Assembly (NCBI RefSeq): GCF_000499845.2 | Contig: NC_023758.2 | Coordinates: 24,463,520-24,527,519 of the forward strand | Source of the DNA: Phaseolus vulgaris | Taxonomy: Eukaryota; Streptophyta; Magnoliopsida; Fabales; Fabaceae | Direction: 5' to 3' | Length of the DNA stretch: 64,000 bases | The notes under the pieces: model-generated | What the model was told of the DNA's origin: nothing | The model's database searches: none | Seen by the model: the letters and a program-made list of their open reading frames with translations, nothing else | Made by a program: the position numbers and the translations under genes | Shown: positions 1 to 11,374 of the stretch, piece by piece | How the letters are laid out: each line of letters opens with the position of its first letter | Position numbering within the stretch: position 1 is the first letter of the stretch

Positions 1-161
1 GCATTTATAAATCGCATTTACGAATGCAGCTAAAGAGCCGCACTTGTAAATTTCCGATTTAAGAATGCGTGCTGATCAAGCGCGACTATATAGCTGTCCT
101 TATAAATGTAAAATAGCCGCATTCCTTTTGTCTTTCTGCACTAGTGCAACTTGAGGGGGAG
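1..161 (+). mobile_element. 3' internal end of a Ty1/copia-type element (remnant)
   Basis: Bases 151-161 carry the purine tract TTGAGGGGGAG directly before TATTAAAG, which is the usual polypurine tract/3' LTR junction of plant copia elements. No pol reading frame is left in the 150 bases to its left, so only the 3' tail lies in the window. Family assignment rests on the tract alone. Confidence 0.5.
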
Positions 162-311
162 TATTAAAGAAATAATAATTATAAAATTTATATGCAATTA
201 TTGTACGATATTGTATGCAATTATATGCAATTAATTTAATAATTATAGAATCCCATGATTAGTGAATCCCTACCTAATTAACTTGTAATTTGGAGAGAGA
301 AAGTCTCCATA

Positions 312-1423
312 TATTAGGTTTGATGGCTACAACAAGATGGGAGGGGGGGGGGGGGGGGGGTGAATTGTTTTCAAACTATTTTCACAAATACTTTGCTTAG
401 AATGAAGCTTTAACAAACAACACACAAAAGCAGTTCAGAAAACCAATTCAATAGCCAAACAGAAATTGGAATCAGAAATTTAATCGGTTAAAGTTTCGAT
501 TTAACCGGTTGTTTATGACAACGGAATATACAAACAATTTAATAAGAGATGAGATAGAGAGAATTACACACAGAGATTATACTGGTTCACTCAATCACAT
601 AGCTACATCCAGCCTCAGTCAAACCACTGAGTTTTCACTATGCAATCAATCACAGATTACACAAACACCACACACAAGAAGGTGACTTTGAATCCCACAA
701 AGCTTATTCACCCTTCTTGCACACAACAACCACCTCAAGCCAGAATCCCACTAACTTTACAGGATTTTACACAGTTATACAGAAAGTTACATGAACAATA
801 CAAGAACTTGAACAGGGTTAGAAAACACCTGGTAAGACGCACAACACCAGCACCCTATTGATCGTTCTTTCAAAGCCAGCAAAGCATAAGGAAATCTTGC
901 TAAAAAACTTGGTTGAAACCTTTTCACAAACAGTTTTGGTAATCTCTCAAATCAGTCTCAACTCAGAGTATCAAAAGGTTTTTGTTTCATCAATCTTAAT
1001 CACTTTCATCAATTATTTTAAACGTTTGAACCAAACACATATTTACAATACTTGAAATGCTAACGTTGGAGCAAATCAGTTAAAAACATATTTTCAAAAA
1101 ACTGTTACAAGCACACACACACTTAATCGGTTAAAACCACGAATTAACTGGTTGAATGCTCTTGTCAGTTATAAAACAGTTTTAAAACCTTCTTTGCCAG
1201 CTAAGTTACAAACAACCGATTATCTCGACATTTTAATCGTTTGTTTTTCCCTTTGCATGGAAAAACACTTTAATCTTTAAAACTGGTTGAAATGAGCTTT
1301 GTCTGAGATTCAAAACTGATCTTACAAAGATTATAAACCCCAAACCAAAACCTAAACCTAAAACATCACCCTAGCTTTAGGCTTCACTTGGATTCGACAC
1401 ATCAAAGCTTCCCATCTTCAACA
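312..1423 (-). repeat. 3' LTR of the Sirevirus-like element
   Basis: Bounded by TATTAGG (a TGTTAGG with one change) and CTTCAACA, matching 5499-6606 along its whole length with only scattered differences. It contains an 18-base G run (343-360). It also holds paired AATCGGTTAAA/TTTAACCGGTTGTT motifs near 482-513 and further AACCGATT/AATCGTTTG copies near 1208-1245. The two LTRs look only a few percent apart by eye, so the insertion is relatively young. Confidence 0.85.
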
Positions 1424-1440
1424 ATCTCCCTCTATTTGAT
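1424..1440 (-). other. Terminal polypurine tract next to 3' LTR
   Basis: The minus strand reads ATCAAATAGAGGGAGAT immediately before the LTR start, so this is the tract actually adjacent to the 3' LTR. Confidence 0.65.
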
Positions 1441-1742
1441 GGAGACAAATCCCTGAGAGCTTTTGGAAATGTTCTTTGTTTAGAATCTGTTGAATCCTTC
1501 AAGCACTGAACAAACACAAAATAGTCTTGTCCAAACAGATGTACACTTTATATCAGTTCTCAAAACAAGCAGAACCATACAAGAACAATCAGTTATAATA
1601 CAGAGATAACCGGTTGATATTATGCTAAAAACCAGAAATAACAGCTAAACAATAAACCATATACAACAGTTTATAAAGGCAAGTAATAAAGCAATGTTCA
1701 AAAGCAATAAAGCAATATTAAGAACTTTACAAATCCCACTAC

Positions 1743-1756
1743 TTCTCCCCCTATTT
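1743..1756 (-). other. Inner polypurine tract
   Basis: On the minus strand this reads AAATAGGGGGAGAA, the classic plus-strand primer motif of Sireviruses. It lies about 320 bases inside the 3' LTR. Multiple purine tracts ahead of the 3' LTR are a known Sirevirus hallmark. Confidence 0.6.
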
Positions 1757-1816
1757 GTCTCATCAAATAAACAAAAAGGTAGGATTAAAAAACAACATAA
1801 AAGAAAAACTTTTGAA

Positions 1817-2949
1817 CTAAAAGGAAGGGCTATCCTCCCTTTGAAATTGTAATTCTAGAATCTGCCTTTGAACTTCTTCAATCTGTTTATCCAGAGTAGA
1901 GAACCTTGTATCCATGTTTGTAAACCTCGATTCGCACATCTCATAGAGATTCCTTTGATTATCGGCAAAGGTGTCCATTCTATTCAAAATTTGCATTTCA
2001 AAGGATGACATGCTTGGCATCCTTTCCTCCATGTTGATATCATGATGCATTCCTTCTTGAGGTCCAGCAGCATGATCATCTTGCATTGTTGCCTCTTCAG
2101 CTTCATTTCCTTCATTGGTTCCACTTGGGCCAACATAATCACCATCTTTGCTTACCCATCTTCCACCAATCTTAGTAAACCCCATTTTTCTTAGGGATCC
2201 ACTATTGACTTCGCTGGAGGGCTTGATAAATTCTGCTAGCTCTCCTTCTATATCCACTTCAAAATAGTGAAGGAACTTAGAAATCAAAATAGCATAAGGA
2301 TAATGAAAATCACATAACCTCATGGCTTTTTGCATTTGCTCTTTGATAGTGTGAATCCAATTGATATTCACTTTATTCGTGATGCAGTAGATCATGAGGA
2401 GATCTTCTTCAGAAAGAGTTGAGTGGTTGCTCCCCCTAGGTGTGATAATCCATGAAACTATGAAGGCCACAAGCCTTTGGAGTGGGCATTCTTGAGACAA
2501 CTCTTGTAAAACTGGATTTTGTTGAAATCTTCCACAATTCCAAGGTTTCCCCTATTGATTCTTAGACCAGAAGACTTCAGCTCGGTCATAGCAGACCATA
2601 CCTCATTTGTAATAACCATATCTACACCTTTGACATGAGAAACAAGTGAGTCACCATCAAAAGTAAGGTTAGTGTAGAATACCTTTACAAGATCAGGATA
2701 AATGTTCCCTGTGATTTCCAGAAATCTTTTCAACTTTTGTTCTTTGAGGACACTCCTTACAGAATCTAACTTCTGTTGTTTCATCCAAGAGAGGGAAACA
2801 ACCTTTGGAGTATTCACATTTTTTCTACTAGTCTCTAGTAGGTATTTGTTGATGAGATTGGTATCCCCTGCAAACCAACCTTCAAGCTTTCCAGAACTTT
2901 TGACACCCCTGGACTTCATTATTTTTGCAGATGGAGGAGTTCCAGCCAT
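1817..2949 (-). pseudogene. Envelope-position ORF of the Sirevirus-like element, frameshifted
   Basis: Starts MAGTPPSAKIMKSRG at 2949 and is carried by two overlapping frames (2949-2458 and 2500-1817), so one frameshift or small deletion lies near 2460-2500. The protein resembles the hypothetical 'putative plant transposon protein' family common in legume genomes (recognised from motifs such as YPYAILISKFLHYFEVD and MGFTKIGGRWVSKDGD). The C-terminus is an obvious coiled coil (heptads in MQILNRMDTFADNQRN and LDKQIEEVQRQILELQ). No signal peptide or membrane segment is convincing, so an envelope role cannot be claimed; only the position between pol and 3' LTR matches Sirevirus env-like genes. 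Function unknown. Confidence 0.65.
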
Positions 2950-2976
2950 TGCTTGAATCAGAAATAGTTTTTGCAA

Positions 2977-3741
2977 AGAAAATTGTTGAAGAAAGAAATA
3001 ACAGTTCTAGTTTAACCGGTTATTTGTGAGTGAAAATTGCAGCTAAATGCATTGGGTTTTATAGTAGAGAACCCCTGGTCAAAGTTGAATGTATTCAACA
3101 CAAAAACGAATCAAATCTGAACAATAAAGCTGACATAGTCAAATCAAAAAGTACAAATTCACATGTGATATTTGACCAAGCATTTAAGACAAATTTGATT
3201 TTCAAGATAGGTAGAGATCTGATCTATTAAAAGCTAATGTACTAGTGTTAAACTGTACTCAAACATCAATTAAAACAAGTTTGACCATACATGTCATTAG
3301 GTTTAACAAAATCACAAAACCCAGAATTAAAAAAATAAAAAAATAGATCCATCCAGAGCTTACCTGACAGAAATAATCGGTTATTTCGAGGAAACAATCG
3401 TTTAAATTTTTGTTCTGAAAAAAAAAACATTATTTTAAACCAGAAACACATGTTGCATGTAATTATTAGGTTTTCATATAATTGCAAGCTATAAAACATA
3501 AGCAGAGAAGATGGAGCACATAGAAATCATTCGTAGAGACACAAAGCAGCATATTGAACTGAATTTCGTACATTTATAACTCTTAACAAAGAATAAGAGT
3601 TTAAATCCATAGATTACTGATTTTCTAATTACAGAAGCTCAAGGAAATCAGCACAAGATCCTGATATGTTGACAAGTACAAAACATCCAGTCCTTGTTGA
3701 ACCTTTCAAAAGAAATCATAAATCTGCAAAATAGAACTTTG
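2977..3741 (-). other. Gap where pol is expected (no coding content)
   Basis: About 765 bases between gag and the downstream ORF have no reading frame resembling protease, integrase, reverse transcriptase or RNase H. The segment is AT-rich and contains AATCGGTTATTT near 3375 and TTTAACCGGTTATTT near 3010. It is either a scar of pol deletion or replaced sequence. Confidence 0.6.
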
Positions 3742-5430
3742 TCAAATCTTAAGATTTGATCCCTTGAAAAATTTGGGACCTTCAGTGTTAGATTTATCTT
3801 TTGTATTGAAAATATATCTTGAAATCCACTTATAGATGCCTTTAGGTACAAGAGATTTACAAAACCTGCAATACCTGACAGAATGACCTTTCTTCATGCA
3901 ATAGAAACATGTAACAACTGGTTGAAACAATTTTTTAACCGATTGTTTTTCTGGAAAATTTGAAAAAGGTTTTGCAATTCTTTTCTCTTTGCTTTGGGGA
4001 TAAAATCCCAAACCTGATTTTCCAAACACACATTTCTGTGAGGCTAAAATATCTTCAAAGTTGGACCTTCCAGTTGTAAGCTTGTCCAAGGTTTTCAAAA
4101 GATAACAAACCTTCTCTTCAAGAAGTTCACAATTTTCACAATTCATTTTTTCACAACTACAAGAAGAATTCTTGTAGATTAAATCCAGATGTTCTAAATC
4201 TTCTTTGGTGTTGTACAACTCTTTCTCAAGATCCTTAACTTTATTTTCTAACCAGTTATTTAATCCTTTCAACCAGTAGAGAGAAAGGGCTAATCAGTTG
4301 ACTTCATCATGAGTTTCATAAAAAACATTAAGCAATTGATCATAGGTGGTACCTTTACTTGTTGAAGTAGAACCTACACTACTTGTTACTGATGCTAGAA
4401 GACACAGATTTGCTTCCTCATCATCTGAAGAGCTTGAGGATGAGGCATCATTGTCATCCCATGCTATATAAGCTTTCTTTGTTTTTCCCTTTTTCTCCCT
4501 TTTGAAGTCTCCATTTTCTTTGACTTCAATATTTGGACATTCAGACTTAATATGTCCCTGTTCACCACAACCATAACAGGTATACTTGTTAGAATTGAAT
4601 TCACTAGGTTTCTTTGAGTCATACCTTTGAGAAGCTTGTTTCTTTCTCAAGAACTTGCTGAATTTTCTTGACAACAAGCTTATGTTTTCCTCTTCACTTT
4701 CACGGGAAACATGTTGTTGTTTGCTAGCTTTGAGTGCTATGCTCTTGTTATGCTTGTCTTCACTCTCTTGAACAACAAACCTTTGAATCTCCATTTCATG
4801 CTCTCTTAGTTTGCCAAAAAGAGATGCCATAGTCAATGAGGAGAGATCCTTTGATTCTGAAATGGCAGTCACCTTTGGTTGCCATGTTCTGTCAAGACAC
4901 TTCAACACCTTGATGTTGAGTTCCTCTTCATCAAACTTCTTGCCAAGACTTATGAGGTGATTCACAATATGAGAGAACCTCTTTTGCACATCACATATTG
5001 ATTCCCCCTTCTGCATTCTGAAGAGTGCATACTCTTGGATTAGAGCATGTTTCCTAGCTCTCTTTACATCATTTGTGCCTTCATGTGTGACCTCTAAGAT
5101 GTCCCACATTTCTTTGGCTGAGCTACATTGCGAAACCCTGAAAAATTCATCACTACTCAAAGCAGATGTTATAATGTTCTTAGCTATCCAATCAAATTTA
5201 GCTTTCTTAGATTCTGCCTCTGTCCATTCAGATGAAGGTTTATCAACTAAAACATCATCTTTCTTAACTTGAGGTACAAAAGGACCATTTTCAATTGATT
5301 CCCAAATGCCTTTGTCAGTTGAATGTATAAAAATCTTCGTTCTAACTTTTCAGAATTGGTAATTAACTCCACAAAACAAAGGTGGTCTGTTTATTGAGGC
5401 TCCTTCCCCAAAGGGCATTTTATCAACCAT
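3742..5430 (-). pseudogene. Sirevirus-type gag polyprotein with two in-frame stop codons
   Basis: The capsid/nucleocapsid protein builds the particle that packages element RNA. Reading begins at the ATG at 5430 (MVDKMPFGEG..., with the SINRPPLFCG N-terminal motif) and stays in one frame for 563 codons. It is broken only by TGA at 5352-5350, where relatives have Trp, and TGA at 4296-4294. The central part is a UBN2-type copia gag domain (AKEMWDILEVTHEG...). Two CCHC knuckles follow, CYGCGEQGHIKSEC near 4575 and CFYCMKKGHSVRYC near 3890. The stretch between them is coiled-coil-like, as in SIRE1-class gag. Only two point mutations inactivate it, which fits a recent insertion. Confidence 0.8.
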
Positions 5431-5477
5431 CAAAAGATTTTCAAAAACTAAAAATAAAAAACTTGAATAACTTTCAA

Positions 5478-5498
5478 GAACCTGCTCTTGATGCCAAT
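5478..5498 (-). other. Primer-binding site of the Sirevirus-like element
   Basis: Directly inside the 5' LTR the minus strand reads ATTGGCATCAAGAGCAGGTT. This closely resembles the initiator-Met tRNA primer site of plant copia elements (TGGTATCAGAGC...) with a few changes. Its position fixes the orientation of the element. Confidence 0.7.
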
Positions 5499-6606
5499 TG
5501 TTAGGTTTGATGGCTACAACAAGAGGAGAGGGGGGGGGGGGGGGGGAATTGTTTTCAAACTCTTTTCGCAAATACTTTGCTAAGAATGAAGCTTTAACAA
5601 ACAACACACAAAAGCAGTTCAGAAAACCAATTCAATAGCCAAACAACAACTGGAATTAGAAATTTAATCGATTAAAGTTACGATTTAACTGGTTGTTTAT
5701 GACAACGGAAAATACAAACAGTTTAATAGGAGATGAGATAGAGAGAATTACACACAAAGATTATACTGGTTCATTCAATCACAGAGCTACATCTAGTCCT
5801 CAGTCAAACCACTGAGTTTTCACTATGCAATCAATCACAGATTACACAAACACCACACACAAGAAGGTGACTTTGAATCCCACAAAGCCTACTCACCCTT
5901 CTTGCACACAACAACCACCTCAAGCCAGAATCCCACTGACTTTACAGGATTTTACACAATTATACAGAAAGTTACATGAACAATTACAAGAACTTGAACA
6001 AGATTAGAAAACACCTGGTAAGACGCACAACACCAACACCCTATTGATCAGTTCTTTCAAAGACAACAAAGCACAAGGCAATCTTGCTAAACAACTTGGT
6101 TGAAACCTTTTCACAGACAGTTTTGGTAATCTCTCAAATCAGTCTCAACTCAGAGTATCAAAAGATTTTTGTTTCATCAATCTTAATCACTTTCATCAAT
6201 TCTTTTAAACGTTTGAACCAAACACATATTTATAATACTCGAAATGCTAACGTTGGAGCAAATCAGTTAAAAACATATTTTCAAAAAACTGTTACAAGCA
6301 CACACATTTAATCGGTTAAAACCACAAATTAACCGTTGAATGCTCTTGTCAGTTATAAAACAGTTTTAAAACCTTCTTTGCCAGCTAAGTTACAAACAAC
6401 CGATTATCTCGACATTTTAGTCGGTTGTTTTTCCCTTTGCATGGAAAAACACTTTAATCTCTAAAACTGATTGAAATGAGCTTTGTCTGAGATTCAAAAC
6501 TGATCTTACAAAGATTCTAAACCCCAAACCAAAACCTAAACCTAAAACATCACCCAGCTTGAGGCTTCACTTGGATTTGGCACATTAAAGCTTCCCATCT
6601 TCAACA
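5499..6606 (-). repeat. 5' LTR of the Sirevirus-like element
   Basis: Starts TGTTAGGTTTGATGG and ends CTTCAACA, so it has the TGTT...AACA termini expected of an LTR. It carries a 17-base G run (5530-5546) and the same AATCGATTAAA/TTTAACTGGTTGTT pair as the other copy. Because the element is on the minus strand, this is its 5' LTR and promoter copy. Confidence 0.85.
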
Positions 6607-7189
6607 CCATACACTTGTATATATTTTTCCTATACACGGAGCGATGTAAATACACGCAAAAGAATAAACACATCTTCATTTTTCTTACCATCTTATATAA
6701 TTTTCTTATATATATTTTGGATTTTTTTAATGTATTTTTTAATTCTGAATTTTCAATTTCAAGACAATTTTAGAAATTTGAGAGCTGATTGGGTGCAAGT
6801 AAAAAATAATTGAATGCAGAAACAATTGCCTAATTTTAATCCATATAAAAAATCATTTTTTAGCCCGAATTGTTTCTCTTGCCCTCTTCATAAAAGATTG
6901 AGGTACTCTTTATCATAAGAAACAAACAGAAAATAAAGATGTCCAAAAGGGATTACCAAGGTACTATTTCATTAGGCAGTGCAAATTACAAACCAAATTT
7001 GCTCTCAGCACTTTAATAATTAATAACTACACCTCCAAATTAAGAAAAAAAAATTAAAATATTCTTCATTGTTCACCATTCTGCTTTCATTTCCTCCATC
7101 GCTGCCACTTCTTTCGCCACCTATAACTTCATTATCCATATGGTGTTGCACTTTTGGAGAGATAGAAAAAGAGAAAAAAAAAAAAACTT

Positions 7190-7510
7190 GTTCTAGAAGT
7201 TATCATTTACGTTTTGAAAAAGTTGTTTTAGAAATTTTATTTCAAAAACTTTTTTCAGAATTCATTTTATATGTTTGAAAAACTTGTTACAAAAATTATT
7301 ATTTACGTTTTGAAGAGTTTGTGTTTGAAAATTTTATTCTAAAAAACTTGTTCAAGAAAATTCGTTTTAGAAAGTCCTTTTCAAAATGTATCGCATATGT
7401 TCTACAAATTTTGTTCTACAAATTTCATTGCAAAATGTATTTTATGTGTTCAGAAAAATTTATTTCGAAAAGTCTCTTCTAAAAATCATGTTTGAGAATT
7501 CTTCTAAAAA
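7190..7510. repeat. Degenerate tandem repeat, period near 97 bp
   Basis: Blocks such as TTTACGTTTTGAA...TTGTTTTAGAAATTTTAT recur near 7207 and 7303, and related TTCATTTTATATGTTTGAAAA/TGTATTTTATGTGTTCAGAAAA blocks alternate with them. The repeat is eroded and has no coding content. Confidence 0.45.
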
Positions 7511-8390
7511 TCATGGTATAGAAATCATGTGTTGATAAAGCTTGTTATAAAAGATTTTCTGAACAAATAATATAAAAATCACTTTTTTATCTTTAAAAAT
7601 TATGAAGGTCCGGGAAGAAAAAAACCTTAGTGTTGAGGCAAGCAATGCTAAATCGGTGTCATTTGACATGTGCAACACCTGTGTGCCTATGGTTGCAACA
7701 CACAAAAGGGAAAAAAAAACATGCAAGACAAAAAAGTTTAAAAAGCAGGCATAGTACTCATAAATGTAATTTACATTTATTTTATATTTAAAGAAATTAT
7801 TATTTAATTATAATATAAAATTTTATTTGGAAAAATAGTTATAGGGTAGATTTATTTTTTGAATAATGGTGTGAAAAGGTATTTCCTTAGAAAGGAAAGA
7901 AAGTTGGATTGTGGTGACACAAAAGATTAAAGTGACTGATAAAGGAATTTAAAGATGGCAGAGAAGGGAACGGTGGAAGCAAAAGGTTTCACGTGAAAAA
8001 GTTATTCTTCATAACTATAATTTAATTGTTTTTTTTATAATGATTATTTTAAAATTAAGTAGTTCTTAATGTTTTATTTAATTAACAGTAAAAAATATAC
8101 CGATAAATACGAAAATGAAATTTTATAATAAGTATTTTTCTGAACAGTTTTTTCAACATTAATTTTGTGATTCTAGTTACCCATTGACCTCAATGAACTT
8201 CTTATAACTTATCCTACACAACACGCTAGCCACTGCCACTTCCCAGTGTTCACACACCGAAACGAAGATCTAATTCGCGTTTTGCATTGTCATTCTGCGC
8301 CTTAAAGCGTGTTTGTTTGGCACCGTGCGTGATTTTTCACGTAATAATAAGAAACAAAAACATTCAGTTTTTCTGCCTTTTTTTTTTTTT

Positions 8391-8580
8391 ACTTGAAGTG
8401 AGAGATAAGTCAATCGTATTTGAATGGTTATTTATTTTGGAAGTTGATGTTTTATTATAATTTTATTTTTTTAAAATTATTTTGACTTGAAGTGAGCTAC
8501 TCAATATCATCGTATTTGAATTTTTATTTATTTTGAAAGTTGATGTTTTATTATAATTTTATCTTTTAAAATTGTTTTGA
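8391..8580. repeat. 94-bp tandem duplication
   Basis: Two adjacent copies start ACTTGAAGTGAG at 8391 and 8485 and continue through CGTATTTGAAT and GTTGATGTTTTATTATAATTTT with few differences. Simple local duplication, no gene. Confidence 0.7.
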
Positions 8581-8628
8581 TAGAAGAAAAATTGTATATA
8601 AACTGTTTTTTTACTCTTAAACTATATT

Positions 8629-8968
8629 AATAATTTTGGAGGGACATTAAATAAAAATCAATTTTAAAAATAATATATATTTAAAAATTATTTTAAAGAT
8701 TAAAAAAATTATTAGTTTTTAAATTAATTTTTATTATTAATAATAATTTTTAAATTGGTATTTAATTAACTAACAAGATTTTAACTACTAATTATTTACA
8801 TTTTAAATTTGATAGTTTGATAACTAATTAAATATTAATTTATAAATTATTTATCAATAACTTTAATTATTAAAATAATTTATAATTTAATTAATATAAT
8901 AATTAATTATTTTTTATTTTTAAAATTGATTTCTATTCCATAGTTATTCCATATTTCTACTTGTAGTG
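8629..8968. mobile_element. Degenerate CACTA-type MITE
   Basis: The right end is CTACTTGTAGTG (8957-8968), the inverted CACTACAAG terminus of CACTA elements. The body (AAATAAAAATCAATTTT..., TTTTTAAATTGGTATTTAATT...) is clearly related to the well-preserved MITE at 50647-51028. The left terminus is eroded, so the start is approximate. Confidence 0.5.
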
Positions 8969-11118
8969 TGATAAATTTTGGGTTGTTGAAACTATGTTCA
9001 CCTGGGAGGTTTAGATCGAATTTATAAGCAGATAATAATTTTTTTAGTGTCTTTAATTTATTTAAAATTTTCAAATTTTTAGATGATTTAAATTATATTA
9101 ATCTAATTAATAACAATTTGGTCTAGTTCTGATGAATAGTTAGATCCAACGTTATTAAATTTTACTTGAAAAATGTTAACACATACTTTAAACAAATAAC
9201 AATAATAATTTTATATTAGCGAACTGATATCCATATTTTCAGTAGAACTAAGTAATAAATAATTTGGGTGATGACCTGTTATGATAGGGAATATATCATA
9301 TAATCAATGCTAAATTGTTTTAATTAATGCATTTTCTGTTTCTTAAATTATATATCACTGTTTAATAGGAAAGTATTTCAATCAACATATCTATGATATT
9401 CAAAACAAATTAAATTTAAATCCCTTTCCAATTTTTTTTAATCATTTTGTTGAGATAAAAAAATTATTAAATTTTAATTTTATTATTTTGAATAAATTAT
9501 TTCACTAATCACAAAATATAAATTTGATTTCAAATATTAAATAAATATTAATAATTTAAAAATATAAATAATATTGTTAATCTTTATTAATCAATCTTTG
9601 TTGATGCTACTTTTTGGTATGTCCGTCAATATTTTTTAATTGACATTTAATTTAGATTCGCTAACATTATTTTTTTTTTGCAAATGTTGACTATAATTAT
9701 TTAAATTTATTTAAATTACTTTTACAACATTATTGGTTACAAAAAAAAAACATTAAAAAAACAATAAATTAGAACAAATGTAAATAAAAAAATAAGCTCA
9801 CATATTAAAAAGAAAAACTCTTAAGCAACCACTCTAGTTAACATAAACAAAAATAATTTTTCTAATAATATTCCAATCTTAATGAGGTCAATAACATCTT
9901 GACACAAAAATAAAGTTAAGGAAATAATAGAAAAAAAAAATAAACAAATTTAAGAATACGGAAAATTTTAAAATTTTACTTTTTTATTTGATATTTAAAA
10001 TTCTCAAATTTTAAAATTATTCTCATAAAATCCTAATTTTTCAATGTATTTTTGAAATGTTTTATCCAAATAACATATTTTGTTATAAAATATTTCAAAT
10101 CGTATTTTTTTTAAAACTTATTAAATTTTCTTATTAAAACACACATTTTAAAAGTTCTCATTAAAATAATTACAGAAAAGGGGAAGTTAATGTTATATGG
10201 CCATGTTGTAAACAAATAGCCATGAAATTTATACATTTACGAGTACTAGGAATCTATGTTGATATTTATTAAAATACAAACGTTAAGATAAGAGTAAACT
10301 AAAAAAATGTATATACATTTACACTAAAATAAATAATTTATTAATATATAGTTATACAGAAAATAAATTATTTTATTTTCTCTCTAACAAGTATCCTATT
10401 ATTATTTTTTCTCTCCTTAATAAGTATAACATCCATTAAATTTTATTTTTAATTGACAATGGGTTGTATTCCAAGTATGTCATTTCTAAATTTTGTATGG
10501 TGTAAAGTTATTTTTATTAATAATAAGGTTAAAAATTATTTTAAAAGTCAAATGTAAGATGTTTAAGAAATTCAAGAATCTAAATAATTAATGCAAATTA
10601 TTAATCTAAATCGTAAAACATAGTTTAAAAGTCAAATGTTGAAGAAATTAAGGAATCTAATTAGTTAAACCAAATAATAATCTAAATCGAGTTCAGTAAA
10701 CCAGTTTGAGTTTAATATTACATTATAAAACTAATGAAACCATATAAGATAATTTTTTTTTGTATATTTAATTCAAAGAACCTTTTTGATGAACTGGGAT
10801 TATTCCCTCTAATACGTATGTGCCCATATACGTCAGATAGCAATTAGGTAAAAATTAAAATTAAGAAGACGATAAGTTAGTTACTGGTGCAGATGAATTA
10901 GTGTGATGATGCATGAATACTCCATTAATAAAACTTGCGTCTTCTTCTGGAACGGTCACACCCAATTTGACACGTTAGATCCAATTAATTTAGTTTATTT
11001 ATAAAAAAACATTTCTTTTCTGAACAACCATTTAAAGTAATAATAAAAAAAATGATTTTTTTGCAAAATGAGTCTGACTAGGAAAACCAAAAACACAAAT
11101 CATATAGAAATGAGATGG

Positions 11119-11128
11119 TATAAAAAAT
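11119..11128 (+). promoter_or_regulatory. Possible TATA box of the acyl-activating enzyme gene
   Basis: TATAAAAAAT lies 49 bases upstream of the ATG at 11168. Transcription starting about 30 bases downstream would give a very short 5' leader, so the assignment is tentative. Confidence 0.35.
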
Positions 11129-11167
11129 ATGATGCACTGAGAAATAATTTTAGAATCATTTTACACG

Positions 11168-11374
11168 ATGAGTGAAGAAGAGTTGGTTGAGTGCTCCAGA
11201 AAGACCATGCCATTGTCACCTATCAATTTCTTGGAACAAGCTTCCACTGTCTATGGTGACAACATCTCTATCATCTTCAATGATAATGTCAGATTTTCAT
11301 GGAGACAAACCCATCAGAGATGCCTCAAACTTGCTTCTGCTTTGCTTAACTTAGGACTTTCTCACAAAGATAAT
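11168..11374 (+). CDS. Acyl-activating enzyme (AMP-dependent acyl-CoA ligase, AAE1 clade), exon 1
   Basis: Codons 1-69 of a 547-residue enzyme whose remainder lies at 34075-35511. Starts MSEEELVECSRKTMPLSPIN; the PLSPINFLEQASTVYGDN stretch is the standard N-terminus of plant AAE1-clade enzymes, followed by SWRQTHQRCLKLASALLNLG. Exon 1 ends at AAT|GTAAGT, a strong 5' splice site in phase 0 after residue 69. Family members have their intron at the matching place, just before the AALAPN motif. In the family these enzymes activate carboxylic acids with ATP to an acyl-adenylate, then form the CoA thioester. No other frame offers a continuation nearby, so the exon is only meaningful if spliced across the 22.7 kb intron. 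Confidence 0.85.

Larger units (their letters stand above)
312..6606 (-). mobile_element. Sirevirus-like (Ty1/copia) LTR retrotransposon lacking pol, complete with target duplication
   Basis: Two LTRs of about 1.1 kb (312-1423 and 5499-6606) in direct orientation bound the element. It is flanked by a perfect 5-bp duplication, CCATA at 307-311 and 6607-6611. On the minus strand the order is LTR, primer-binding site, gag with two zinc knuckles, a 0.8 kb gap where pol should be, an envelope-position ORF with a coiled-coil tail, two polypurine tracts, LTR. No protease, integrase or reverse transcriptase can be found, so it must have been mobilised in trans. The gag type, the repeated purine tracts and the extra 3' ORF point to the Sirevirus (SIRE1/Maximus) lineage. 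Confidence 0.85.
162..6690 (+). mobile_element. 3' LTR of the old copia element, split by a younger insertion
   Basis: The LTR probably starts at 162 (TATTAAAG, from an expected TGTTAAAG), runs to 311 and resumes at 6607 after the inserted element. It ends near 6690 (TTTCTTACCA). The inserted element is flanked by CCATA on both sides, so the LTR was continuous before insertion. The right end is uncertain because no second LTR copy is available for comparison. Confidence 0.4.
6691..11118. other. AT-rich intergenic spacer
   Basis: No coding frame with recognisable content is seen. Apart from the repeats listed separately (7190-7510, 8391-8580, 8629-8968), the region is low-complexity A/T sequence with long homopolymer runs. 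A short GC-richer patch at about 8210-8340 is followed by a T-run and could be a relic of another element or of a gene 5' end, but nothing identifies it. Confidence 0.6.

Noticed and set aside
1817..2949. Calling this ORF a true envelope gene or a DNA transposase
   Set aside because: No convincing signal peptide, membrane segment or catalytic motif; only its position and coiled coil are seen, so function is left open.
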